From: Stenotrophomonas aracearum
GTDB lineage: Bacteria > Pseudomonadota > Gammaproteobacteria > Xanthomonadales > Xanthomonadaceae
Reading direction: 5' to 3'
Assembly: GCF_031834615.1 (NCBI RefSeq)
Contig: NZ_CP115543.1
Span: forward strand, 3,483,001 to 3,547,000
Length of the DNA: 64,000 nucleotides
Every line of letters starts with the position of its first letter. The first letter of the stretch is position 1. The notes under the pieces were generated by a model. It was not told the DNA's origin and ran no database searches. It was given only the letters and a program-made list of their open reading frames with translations. The translations under genes and the position numbers were made by a program. This document shows, piece by piece, positions 16,791-24,787 of the stretch.

Positions 16791-17170
16791 CCAGGACCGG
16801 GCCCCGCCATTCCGCGCTGGGTGTTGCCGCACTGGTGGTGAGCCTGGTGGCCCTGGTGCTGTTTGCGGTCACCGCGCACGTAGCGCACCTGCCGCGCTAC
16901 GCGGACATGCAGGACGTGCCGGTCGCGGTGCTGGTGATGCTATTCGTCAGCCTGGGCGTGACCATCGTGGGCCTGCTGCTCGGCATCGGCAGCGCGCTGC
17001 AGCACCAGCGCCGCCGGGTCACCGGCGTACTGGCGCTGGGCCTGTCGATCACGCTGTTGTGGGCGCAGGCGTCGCTGGGGAGCTGGGTTCACCAGCAGTG
17101 GGAGCAGGCGCATCCGGCAGCACCGCCTGCAGACCGCGCTTCTGCATCGCCTGCAACACCGCTTCAATGA
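16787..17170 (+). CDS. Small hypothetical membrane protein
   Basis: 127 residues; the ATG overlaps the methyltransferase stop (ATGA). Three hydrophobic segments at about 12-34, 46-67 and 80-98, then a low-complexity Ala/Pro/Ser tail. No family recognised. The last ~40 codons overlap the 3' end of the polysaccharide deacetylase gene on the other strand by about 122 bases, an unusually long convergent overlap; the low-complexity tail is what one would expect if the frame was extended by loss of an earlier stop. Confidence 0.65.
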   Translation: MTRTGPRHSALGVAALVVSLVALVLFAVTAHVAHLPRYADMQDVPVAVLVMLFVSLGVTIVGLLLGIGSALQHQRRRVTGVLALGLSITLLWAQASLGSWVHQQWEQAHPAAPPADRASASPATPLQ

Positions 17171-17885
17171 TCGCGAGGTTGTGACCGTGCGCGGCGCCTT
17201 CGTGCAGCAGCACGATCGCGCCGGAACGCAGGTCGGCCACGACACGGTCGATGACCTGCTGCGGCTGGCAGTCCACACCGTCGAAGCCGCGCGCGCTCCA
17301 GCCGACCCGGGTCAGGTCCCAGCGCTTCAGCGCTGGGGCCACGAACGGGTTGGTCATGCCTACCACCGAGCGGTACCAGCGCGGCGGGCTGCCGGCGATG
17401 TCGGTCAGGATCTGCTGGCAGCGGGCGATTTCGTCGGCCATCGTCGCCGGGCCCAACCGCCAGAACCGGGTCTGCGGGTGGCTGTGGCTGTGGTTGCCCA
17501 GGTCGTGGCCACGCGCCAGCACCTGGCGCACCAGTGCCGGCTGGGCGGCGGCGCGCTCGCCGACCATGAAGAAGGTGGCCTTGGCCTGGTAGCGGTCGAG
17601 CAGGTCCAGCACCGCCGGGGTCTCGGCCGAAGGGCCGTCATCGAGGGTCAGCCATACGTGCGGCGCCGGCCCGGGCAGGCGGCTCAGTACCGGTGCATAG
17701 AAGCGGCTGTTGGGCAGGAACACCGGCACCATGAACAGCGCGTGCGAGGCCACCATCAGCGGCAGGCCGACGGCCCAGCCCCAGGCCCACCAAGCCAGCG
17801 CCACGGCCAGCTGGGACACCACCAGCCAGGGCAGCCAGCGCCACGGGCGGCGGGGAATGCGATGCAACGTTTCCGGGACAGTCAT
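17049..17885 (-). CDS. Polysaccharide deacetylase family protein
   Basis: 278 residues from the ATG at 17885. Two N-terminal membrane segments (WLPWLVVSQLAVALAWWAWG and LPLMVASHALFMVPVF) are followed by a NodB-type domain: LTLDDGP with the metal and base Asp pair, HSHSHP with the two metal His residues, and VLLHEG late in the domain. Such enzymes remove N-acetyl groups from peptidoglycan or other polysaccharides at the cell envelope. Convergent with and overlapping the small membrane gene; divergent from the glutaredoxin fusion gene. Confidence 0.88.
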   Translation of the reverse strand: MTVPETLHRIPRRPWRWLPWLVVSQLAVALAWWAWGWAVGLPLMVASHALFMVPVFLPNSRFYAPVLSRLPGPAPHVWLTLDDGPSAETPAVLDLLDRYQAKATFFMVGERAAAQPALVRQVLARGHDLGNHSHSHPQTRFWRLGPATMADEIARCQQILTDIAGSPPRWYRSVVGMTNPFVAPALKRWDLTRVGWSARGFDGVDCQPQQVIDRVVADLRSGAIVLLHEGAAHGHNLAIIEAVLQAMQKRGLQAVLPDAPAPTAGEPSSPATPAPTTA

Positions 17886-17943
17886 GCCCCATGATGCCAT
17901 GCGGCGTAGAATGAGCGGTTCGAAACTCCGGACCCCGACCGCC

Positions 17944-18870
17944 ATGTCCCTTGATCCCGCCCTGCGCTCGCGCATTGAATCCATCCTCACCGCCAACCGC
18001 GTCGTGCTGTTCATGAAGGGCCAGCCGACCATGCCGCAGTGCGGGTTCTCGGCCAAGGCCGTGGGCGCGCTGCAGGACCTGGGCGTGGAGTTCGCCCACG
18101 TCAACGTGCTGGCCGACGCCGAGATCCGCGAAGGCATCAAGGCCTACGGCGACTGGCCGACCATCCCGCAGCTCTACATCGAAGGCGAACTGGTCGGCGG
18201 CAGCGACATCATCCTGCAGATGGCCAGCAGCGGGGAGCTGAGCAGCGTGCTCGGCCTGGCCGCGCCGGACCGCACCCCGCCGCGCATCACCGTGACCCCG
18301 GCTGCGGTGGAAATGCTGCGCGGCGCGCTGGCCGACGCCCCGGGCGCGGCACTGCAGCTGGGCATCGACGCGCAGTTCCAGCCGAACTTCCAGCTGGCCC
18401 CGCACGACGACAACGCCATTGCCGCCGAATCCAACGGCCTGCGCGTGCAGTTCGACCTGGCCAGCGCGCGCCGCGCCGAAGGCATCACCATCGACTGGGT
18501 GGACGACATCCGCGGCAAGGGCCTGGCCATCGACAACCCGAACGCACCGAAGGCCGTGCAGGAGCTGTCCGTGCGCGACGCCGACGACCAGCGCCGCGCC
18601 GGCAGCGTGACCATCGTGGACGTGCGCCCGGCCGACGAGCGCGCCATCGCCGCCATCGACGGTGCGTTCGAAACCTTCGACGGCGACAACCGCGCCCGCC
18701 TGGAAGCCCTGCCCAAGGACACCCCGCTGGCCTTCCTGTGCCACCACGGTGGCCGCAGCGCGCAGGCCGCAGAGCAGTTCCGTGCGCTGGGCTTCAGCAA
18801 GGTCTACAACATCACCGGCGGTATCGACGCCTGGTCGGATACGGTGGACAACAGCGTGCCGAAGTACTGA
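17944..18870 (+). CDS. Monothiol glutaredoxin (CGFS) - IscA-like - rhodanese fusion
   Basis: 308 residues in three parts. Residues 1-103: Grx4-type glutaredoxin with CGFS at 33-36 (MPQCGFSAK) and the WPTIPQLY/GGSD glutathione site. Residues ~111-205: a region that aligns by eye with A-type Fe-S carriers (ITVTPAAVEML, WVDDIRGKGLAIDNPNAP) but has none of the three cluster-binding Cys. Residues ~207-308: rhodanese with catalytic Cys266 in CHHGGRS. CGFS glutaredoxins carry [2Fe-2S] clusters with glutathione; rhodaneses move sulfane sulfur. I infer a combined role in Fe-S biogenesis or repair. Followed by a strong terminator. Confidence 0.9.
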   Translation: MSLDPALRSRIESILTANRVVLFMKGQPTMPQCGFSAKAVGALQDLGVEFAHVNVLADAEIREGIKAYGDWPTIPQLYIEGELVGGSDIILQMASSGELSSVLGLAAPDRTPPRITVTPAAVEMLRGALADAPGAALQLGIDAQFQPNFQLAPHDDNAIAAESNGLRVQFDLASARRAEGITIDWVDDIRGKGLAIDNPNAPKAVQELSVRDADDQRRAGSVTIVDVRPADERAIAAIDGAFETFDGDNRARLEALPKDTPLAFLCHHGGRSAQAAEQFRALGFSKVYNITGGIDAWSDTVDNSVPKY

Positions 18871-18890
18871 TCGCGAAATCGGAATAAGAA

Positions 18891-18920
18891 AAAACGCCGG
18901 CAATGCCGGCGTTTTTTTTG
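18891..18920 (+). terminator. Rho-independent terminator
   Basis: An A-tract, stem ACGCCGGC-AAT-GCCGGCGT and a run of eight T follow the glutaredoxin fusion by about 20 bases. The flanking A and T tracts make it usable from both strands, so it may also end the DUF924 transcript. Confidence 0.9.
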
Positions 18921-18936
18921 GGCGATCCGCCGCAGC

Positions 18937-18958
18937 GTAGTGACACGCCATGCGTGTC
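18937..18958. repeat. Single GTAG REP, GACACGC-stem variant
   Basis: GTAG followed by the stem GACACGC-CAT-GCGTGTC. Same architecture as the other GTAG REPs but with a different stem sequence, shared with the pair at 51563-51632. Lies between the terminator and the DUF924 stop codon. Confidence 0.8.
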
Positions 18959-18972
18959 AACGCGCCAACGAA

Positions 18973-19512
18973 TCAGCCGGCAAACCCACCCTCAGCCAGG
19001 AAATCCAGTTCCTCCGCCGTAGGCATCCGCCCAAGCACCGCATTCCGATGCGGAAACCGCCCGAAGCGCCGGATGATGTCGCGGTGCAGCTCGGCGTACT
19101 GCAGGTACTCCTTGTCGCCGAGCACATCGAACATCGCCACGGACCGCTCCTGGTCCTGCGGATCTTCCGAATGTTCGAACGGCAGGTAGATGAAAGCGCG
19201 CAGCTTCGGCACCAGTTCCAGGTCCAGCCCCTCTTCCACCGCGCGCATGGCGTAGTGGCGGGCCAGCCCGTCGGTGGCGTAGGAATGGGCGGTGTCGCGG
19301 AAGCAGTTGCGGGGGAACTGGTCGAGCAGGATCATCAGCGCCAGCGCGCCCTCGGACGTGGCCAGCCAATGCTCACGCGCACGCTTTGCCGCCGCGAAGT
19401 GCTCCTCCTGGAACATCTCGCGGAAACGCGCATCGAACGCGTCATCGCGCGCGAACCATTTCTCCGGTCCCGCGTCGCGCCAGAACTCCACGATGTTTGC
19501 CGCCACGTCCAT
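18973..19512 (-). CDS. DUF924 family protein
   Basis: 179 residues. The pattern FWRDAGPEKWFARDDAFD at the start, then LMILLDQFPRNCFRDT and YLPFEHSED is characteristic of DUF924, a helical TPR-like family of unknown function common in proteobacteria. Full length. Minus strand, 53 bases after the AMP nucleosidase stop, so possibly cotranscribed with it. Confidence 0.88.
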   Translation of the reverse strand: MDVAANIVEFWRDAGPEKWFARDDAFDARFREMFQEEHFAAAKRAREHWLATSEGALALMILLDQFPRNCFRDTAHSYATDGLARHYAMRAVEEGLDLELVPKLRAFIYLPFEHSEDPQDQERSVAMFDVLGDKEYLQYAELHRDIIRRFGRFPHRNAVLGRMPTAEELDFLAEGGFAG

Positions 19513-19565
19513 TCACTGCCCCTGCGGGCGGCGCGCCATCCCGGCGTCCACCCCTGCCAATGCCA

Positions 19566-20342
19566 TCACTCGTCAAAGCGCAGGTGTCGGACCGACTTGC
19601 CGTTGCGCCGTATAAGCTTAAGCGCCTCGATGCCGATCTGGATATGGTTTTCGACGAACTGCGAGCTGACCTTGGCGTCCGACGCCTCGGTCTTGACCCC
19701 GTCCGGGATCATCGGCTGGTCCGAGACCAGCAGCAGCGCCCCGATCGGGATGTGGTTGGCGAAACCGGCCGCGAACAGGGTGGCCGTTTCCATGTCGATG
19801 GCCATGCAGCGCATCAGCCGCAGCCGCTCCTTGAACGCTTCGTCGTGCTCCCAGACCCGCCGGTTGGTGGTGTAGACGGTGCCGGTCCAGTAGTCGTGGC
19901 CGAGGTCGCGGATGGTGGTGGACACCGCCCGCTGCAGCGCGAAGGCCGGCAGCGCCGGCACTTCCGGCGGCAGATAGTCGCTGGAGGTGCCCTCACCGCG
20001 GATCGCGGCGATCGGCAGGATCAGGTCGCCCAGCTGGTTCTTGCGCTTCAGCCCCCCGCACTTGCCCAGGAATAGCACCGCCTTGGGCATCACCGCTGAG
20101 AGCAGGTCCATCACGATGGCCGCGTTGGGGCTGCCCATGCCGAAGTTGATGAGCGTGATGCCGTCGTGGGTCACGCTCGCCATCGGCCGGTCCAGGCCCT
20201 GCACCGGCGCGCCGGTGAGGTGGGAAAACACGTGCAGGTAGCCACTGAAGTTGGTCAGCAGCACGTGCGGGCCGAACTGGTCCAAGGGCACGCCGGTGTA
20301 GCGCGGCAGCCAGTTTTCGACGATTTCCTGCTTGTTCTTCAT
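19566..20342 (-). CDS. amn: AMP nucleosidase, short form
   Basis: 258 residues from the ATG at 20342. It matches the C-terminal catalytic domain of Amn, which splits AMP into adenine and ribose 5-phosphate: LGKCGGLK, GEGTSSDYLPPEVPA, DMETATLFAAGF and SDQPMIPDGVKT are clear nucleoside-phosphorylase-fold landmarks. The N-terminal regulatory domain of the long enterobacterial enzyme is absent, as is usual in Xanthomonadaceae. The frame stays open upstream, but the sequence before MKNKQEIVENW is not family-like. Confidence 0.9.
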   Translation of the reverse strand: MKNKQEIVENWLPRYTGVPLDQFGPHVLLTNFSGYLHVFSHLTGAPVQGLDRPMASVTHDGITLINFGMGSPNAAIVMDLLSAVMPKAVLFLGKCGGLKRKNQLGDLILPIAAIRGEGTSSDYLPPEVPALPAFALQRAVSTTIRDLGHDYWTGTVYTTNRRVWEHDEAFKERLRLMRCMAIDMETATLFAAGFANHIPIGALLLVSDQPMIPDGVKTEASDAKVSSQFVENHIQIGIEALKLIRRNGKSVRHLRFDE

Positions 20343-20502
20343 TGCCCGGTTCCGTTCCGCCTCTGTATTCGTGGGCCAATTGTCATGGGCTTGAACGAAT
20401 AAGCAAGCCGGAAACGGTCGCACCGTGCGCTTGGTCACTTGGCAACGCCTCGCCCAGCGGCTAGCGTCGCGGAACGATCTTTCACGCTGCATCGGGGACA
20501 AC

Positions 20503-21912
20503 ATGCGTACACGATTGACCGTCGGGCTGGGCCTGGCGTTGTTTGCACTGGCCGCGCCCTCGGCGCCGGCCGCATCGCGCTTCACCCAGGACCCCTACCC
20601 CAGCACCTACGCGCCGATTCCTTCGGCCCCGGTGCTGATCCGCAATGCCACCGTGCTCACCGGCACCGGGCAGCGCCTGGAACGCACCGACCTGCTGCTG
20701 CGCGACGGCCGCGTCGCCGCGCTGGGCACCGCGCTGGAAGCCCCGGCCGGCGCGGTGCAGGTGGACGCCAGCGGCAAGTGGGTCACCCCCGGCATCATCG
20801 ACGTGCACTCGCACCTGGGCGTGTACCCCAGCCCCAGCGTGGGCGCGCATGCCGACGGCAATGAAATGACCGCACCGGTCACCGCCAACGTCTGGGCCGA
20901 ACACTCGGTATGGCCGCAGGACCCCGGCTTTGCGGCCGCGCTGGCCGGCGGGGTGACCTCGCTGCAGATCCTGCCCGGCTCGGCCAATCTGGTCGGCGGG
21001 CGTGGGGTGACGTTGAAGAACGTGCCGGCCACCACCTACCAGGCGATGAAGTTCCCCGGCGCGCCGTGGGGCATGAAGATGGCCTGCGGCGAGAACCCAA
21101 AGCGCGTGTACGGCAGCGGCAAGGGCGTGGCACCGCAGACCCGCATGGGCAGCGTGGCCGGGTACCGCGCAGCCTTCATCGACGCCAGCGAATACCTCGC
21201 CAAGAACTCGCCGAAGACGGTCAAGAAGAAGCGCTGGTTCAGCGGCAGCGACAAGGGCGACAGCGCCGGCGACAGCGGCGGCAAGCGCGATCTCAAGCTG
21301 GACACGCTGGCCGGGGTGATCGACGGCGACATCCGCGTGCATATCCACTGCTACCGCGCCGATGAAATGGCCACCATGCTCGACCTGGCCAAGGAATTCG
21401 GCTTCAAGGTCGCCGCGTTCCACCACGCCACCGAGGCCTACAAGCTGTCCGACCGGCTGGCGGCTGAAGGCGTGTGCGGTGCGCTGTGGGCCGACTGGTG
21501 GGGCTTCAAGATGGAAGCCTTCGACGGCATCCAGGACAACATCGCGCTGGTCGACCGCCCGGCCAACAGCTGCGCGATCGTGCACTCCGATTCGCCCGAG
21601 GGCATCCAGCGCCTCAACCAGGAAGCGGCCAAGGTGATCGCCAACGCGCGTCGTGCGGGCATGCCGATCACGCCCGAACACGCCATCGCCTGGCTGACCA
21701 TGAACCCGGCAAAATCGATGGGCATCGAGCAACAGACCGGTAGCCTGGAGGTGGGCAAGATGGGCGACGTGGTGATCTGGAACGGCAGTCCCTTCAGTTC
21801 CTACGCACTGGCCGAGAAGGTCTATATCGACGGCCACCAGGTGTACGACCGCCAGGACGCACCCCGGCAGCCGCTGTCGGACTTCATGCTCGGCCAGGAG
21901 GCCCGCCCATGA
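20503..21912 (+). CDS. Secreted amidohydrolase, metal site intact
   Basis: 469 residues from the ATG at 20503, with a signal peptide (cut near APAAS). Amidohydrolase-superfamily metal ligands are visible: HSH in IIDVHSHLG (~105), HIHCY, AFHHATEAY and HSDSPE for the catalytic Asp. The C-terminal MGDVVIWNGSPF is typical of imidazolonepropionase-like members. It probably hydrolyses a small amide or peptide in the periplasm. Its stop overlaps the ATG of a second amidohydrolase gene by four bases; the pair are probably made together. Divergent from amn across a 160-base promoter region. Confidence 0.88.
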   Translation: MRTRLTVGLGLALFALAAPSAPAASRFTQDPYPSTYAPIPSAPVLIRNATVLTGTGQRLERTDLLLRDGRVAALGTALEAPAGAVQVDASGKWVTPGIIDVHSHLGVYPSPSVGAHADGNEMTAPVTANVWAEHSVWPQDPGFAAALAGGVTSLQILPGSANLVGGRGVTLKNVPATTYQAMKFPGAPWGMKMACGENPKRVYGSGKGVAPQTRMGSVAGYRAAFIDASEYLAKNSPKTVKKKRWFSGSDKGDSAGDSGGKRDLKLDTLAGVIDGDIRVHIHCYRADEMATMLDLAKEFGFKVAAFHHATEAYKLSDRLAAEGVCGALWADWWGFKMEAFDGIQDNIALVDRPANSCAIVHSDSPEGIQRLNQEAAKVIANARRAGMPITPEHAIAWLTMNPAKSMGIEQQTGSLEVGKMGDVVIWNGSPFSSYALAEKVYIDGHQVYDRQDAPRQPLSDFMLGQEARP

Positions 21913-23174
21913 GCGCGCGTTCGAAGGCTTCACTGCTGGCGCTGGCGCTGCTGGCGGCGGCACCGGCCAGCTGGGCACAGGACCTGCTGGTCCGCAATGC
22001 CACGGTGCATACCGCCACCGCGCGTGGCAGCCTGGAGCACAGCGACGTGCTGGTCCAGGGCGGGGTGATCCGCGCGGTCGGCACCGGCTTGGCCGCGCCG
22101 GCCGGGGTGACCGTGGTGGAGGCCAACGGCCGCCCGCTGACCCCGGCGCTGTTCGGCGGCATCACCGACATCGGCATCGAAGAGGTGTCCGGCGAGTCGA
22201 CCACGGTGGACAGCACGTTGAAGCTGGAAGACCAGCCGCTGCGTCCGGAGTTCGATGTGACCCTGGCCTACAACCCGTCCTCGGTGCTGATTCCGGTGGC
22301 GCGGCTGGACGGCATCGGCTTTACCGCGCTGGGTGCGAACAGCGGCGGCGGCTTCGTCGCCGGCCAGGGCGGGGTGATGCGGCTGGACGGCAGTGCCGAC
22401 CCGATCGGGCCGCTGGCGCTGTACCTGCGGCTGGGCTCTTCGGCCGCCGAACTCACCGGCAACTCGCGCGCCGCGCAGTGGATGCTGCTGGAGCAGATGG
22501 TGAGCGAAGCGCGCGGCCGGGTCCCGGTCGATTCGCCGCATGCCCTGCTCACGCCGGCCGGGCGCGCCACGCTGGCCCGCTACCTGGCCGGCCAGGGACG
22601 CCTGGTGGTCGAAGTGGACCGCGCCGCCGACATCCGCCAGCTGCTGCGCTGGGCCGCGCGCGAGAAGGTGAAGATCGCCATCGCCGGCGGCGCTGAAGCC
22701 TGGCGGGTGGCCCCGCAGCTGGCGCAGGCCGGGGTGCCGGTGTTCGTCGATGCGCTGGGCAACCTTCCGGCCAGCTTCGACCAGCTCGGCGCCACGCTGG
22801 AAAACGCCGCGCGCCTGCACGCCGCCGGCGTGCCGGTCAGCTTCACCCAGCGCGACGACCCCTCGCACAACGCCCGCAAGATGCGCCAGCTGGCCGGCAA
22901 CGCAGTGGCCAACGGCCTGCCCTGGCAGGACGGCCTGGCCGGGCTGACCCGGGTGCCGGCACAGGCGCTGGGGGTGGGCGACAAGGTGGGCAGCATCGAG
23001 CCGGGCAAGCTGGCCGACCTGGTGCTGTGGGAAGGCGACCCGCTGGACGTGGGCCACTATGCCGAGCAGGTCTGGCTGGGTGGCCGGGCCATGCCGATGC
23101 GCTCGCGCCAGACCGAGCTGCGCGACCGCTATGCGGCGCCGGCGGGGAGCGAACCGCGGGCATACTCGCGCTAA
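21909..23174 (+). CDS. Amidohydrolase-like protein lacking the metal ligands
   Basis: 421 residues with a signal peptide (cut after SWA, ~23). It keeps the amidohydrolase N-terminal beta domain (DLLVRNATVHTATARG) and C-terminal stretch (GKLADLVLWEGDPL), but where its partner has IIDVHSHLG it has LFGGITDIGIEE, and the later metal His residues are also missing (IAIAGGAEAW, DALGNLP). It is therefore unlikely to be a metal hydrolase by itself. As it overlaps the intact paralogue (ATGA), a pseudo-enzyme partner subunit is the natural inference. Confidence 0.82.
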   Translation: MSARSKASLLALALLAAAPASWAQDLLVRNATVHTATARGSLEHSDVLVQGGVIRAVGTGLAAPAGVTVVEANGRPLTPALFGGITDIGIEEVSGESTTVDSTLKLEDQPLRPEFDVTLAYNPSSVLIPVARLDGIGFTALGANSGGGFVAGQGGVMRLDGSADPIGPLALYLRLGSSAAELTGNSRAAQWMLLEQMVSEARGRVPVDSPHALLTPAGRATLARYLAGQGRLVVEVDRAADIRQLLRWAAREKVKIAIAGGAEAWRVAPQLAQAGVPVFVDALGNLPASFDQLGATLENAARLHAAGVPVSFTQRDDPSHNARKMRQLAGNAVANGLPWQDGLAGLTRVPAQALGVGDKVGSIEPGKLADLVLWEGDPLDVGHYAEQVWLGGRAMPMRSRQTELRDRYAAPAGSEPRAYSR

Positions 23175-23302
23175 GGTGGGGTGGCGATGCCGGGCAGAAT
23201 CCGGCATCGCCGAAGCTGACCCGCGCGGTCAGGTAAGCGGACGCGTTTTGAGATAGCTTTCACATTTTCGAACGGACACCCTGCCTGGAGGGGGCAAACA
23301 GG

Positions 23303-24247
23303 ATGCGCATCGGAATCGTGGTCGACTCTGCCTGTGATCTACCGCAGGACTTCATCCAGCAACACAACATCGTGGTGCTGCCCATTACCGTCCGGATTGG
23401 CGAGGCCGTGCTGGCCGACCACCGCGACGAGCAGGCGACCTTGAGTTTCCTGCATGCCCACGTTGCCGAGAACGGCGCCGAGGCCGAAACCATTCCCTTC
23501 AGCGTCGCGCAGATCCGCGACCTGTTCCTGGGCAAGCTGGTGATCGATTACGACCATGTGTTCTGCATGACGATCACCAAGACCCGCAGCCCGATCTACG
23601 ACAACGCGATGCAGGCCAGCTTCGCGATCCTCAACGACTACAAGCCGGTGCGCCAGGCGGCCGGCTACAACTCGCCGTTCGCGCTGCGCGTGCTGGACAC
23701 CCAGAACCTGTTCGCCGCCCAGGGCATCACCGCGGTGGAAGCGGTGCGCCTGCGCGACAGCGGTGCCGGCGTGCAGCAGATCCGCGAGCGGCTGGAGCAG
23801 CTGTCGCAGAACGTGCACGGCTACATGGTCACCCGCGACCTGTACTACCTGCGCGCGCGTGCCCGCCACAAGGGCGACCGCAGCGTGGGCCTGATCAGCG
23901 CCGCGCTCGGCAGCGCGCTGGACATCAAGCCGGTGCTGCATGGCTTCCGTGGCGAAACCGGGCCGGTGGCCAAGATCAAGGGCTTCGACAACGCCGTGCA
24001 GAAGCTGTTCGAGTTCGTCGGCCAGCGGGTCCGCGCCGGGCTTCTCTCGCCGACCGTCTGCGTGAGCTATGGCGGTGAACTGGCCGACCTGCAGACCCTG
24101 ACGGGCTACGCCGGCCTGCGCGAGACCTGCAAGGCGCACGGGGTGGAGCTGTACGAGACGGTGATGAGCCTGACCGGCATGGTCAACGTGGGCAAGGGCG
24201 CGGTGACGGTCGGGTTTGCCGACGAGCCGCATACCTTTACTGCCTGA
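23303..24247 (+). CDS. DegV family fatty-acid-binding protein
   Basis: 314 residues. The start IGIVVDSACDLP, the loop TITKTRSPIYDNA and SVGLISAALGSALDIKPVLHG are DegV landmarks. DegV-fold proteins (FakB in Firmicutes) bind a fatty acid for activation by a FakA kinase; no FakA-like gene is visible here. A strong GGAGGGGG ribosome-binding site at 23287-23294 precedes the ATG at 23303. The C-terminus MVNVGKGAVTVGF is intact. Confidence 0.88.
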   Translation: MRIGIVVDSACDLPQDFIQQHNIVVLPITVRIGEAVLADHRDEQATLSFLHAHVAENGAEAETIPFSVAQIRDLFLGKLVIDYDHVFCMTITKTRSPIYDNAMQASFAILNDYKPVRQAAGYNSPFALRVLDTQNLFAAQGITAVEAVRLRDSGAGVQQIRERLEQLSQNVHGYMVTRDLYYLRARARHKGDRSVGLISAALGSALDIKPVLHGFRGETGPVAKIKGFDNAVQKLFEFVGQRVRAGLLSPTVCVSYGGELADLQTLTGYAGLRETCKAHGVELYETVMSLTGMVNVGKGAVTVGFADEPHTFTA

Positions 24248-24257
24248 GAAGGGCGGC

Positions 24258-24280
24258 CGGACCTTCCCTGCGAAGGTCCG
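24258..24280 (+). other. Hairpin after degV
   Basis: CGGACCTTC-CCTGC-GAAGGTCCG, a perfect nine-base-pair stem just after the degV stop. No T-tract follows, so it is an mRNA-stabilising or Rho-linked structure rather than a canonical terminator. Confidence 0.5.
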
Positions 24281-24353
24281 CCACGCCGGCCGTTTCTGCA
24301 CGCCGGATGCACCCGGCTTCTGCGACTCTTTCCCGCATTCAACGGAGGCCACC

Positions 24354-24689
24354 ATGTCGCAGTACTACATCAGCCTGCCGGACCCGACCAAGGCCCGCGG
24401 CAACGATCCCGATCTTTCCTTCCATTCCCAGAGCGCCGGCGGCTTCGCCGAAGAGCTTCAGGATGCGTTGAGCAGCACCGCGTTGTTCGAGCGCTGGCGC
24501 GCCAAGCAGCCGGACCCGGATGCGGTGGAAGCGCAGTGGGGGGCAACCGACCCGGGGGCCACCGTAACCGGTGAGCAGAAGGACCTGCGCGTCAATCTGG
24601 TGGTCACCACCAACATCGACAGCGACGTGCTCAAGCAGCGCCTCCGCCTGCTCGCCGGCCATCATTGGGAACTGCGCGACGTTCGTTGA
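24354..24689 (+). CDS. Hypothetical protein
   Basis: 111 residues from the ATG at 24354, preceded by GGAGG at 24344-24348, which decides the start over upstream codons. Begins MSQYYISLPDPTKARG; contains a helix rich in charged residues (ELQDALSSTALFERWRAKQ) and ends with two strands and a helix (LRVNLVVTTNIDSDVLKQRLRLLAG). No family that I can name; looks like a conserved cytoplasmic protein of the Xanthomonadaceae. Followed by a hairpin at 24700-24725. Confidence 0.75.
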   Translation: MSQYYISLPDPTKARGNDPDLSFHSQSAGGFAEELQDALSSTALFERWRAKQPDPDAVEAQWGATDPGATVTGEQKDLRVNLVVTTNIDSDVLKQRLRLLAGHHWELRDVR

Positions 24690-24699
24690 GGCGTCACCG

Positions 24700-24725
24700 C
24701 CTGACGGTCAGCTTGCCGTCAGGCA
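24700..24725 (+). terminator. Possible terminator
   Basis: Perfect nine-base stem GCCTGACGG...CCGTCAGGC with an eight-base loop, followed only by ATTTC. A weak rho-independent terminator at best, located 11 bases after the hypothetical gene. Confidence 0.5.
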
Positions 24726-24787
24726 TTTCACGGGACCTGCGCAGCGCGCTCCGGCATGGTGGGGACGAACCCATTCCGGATTATCCG

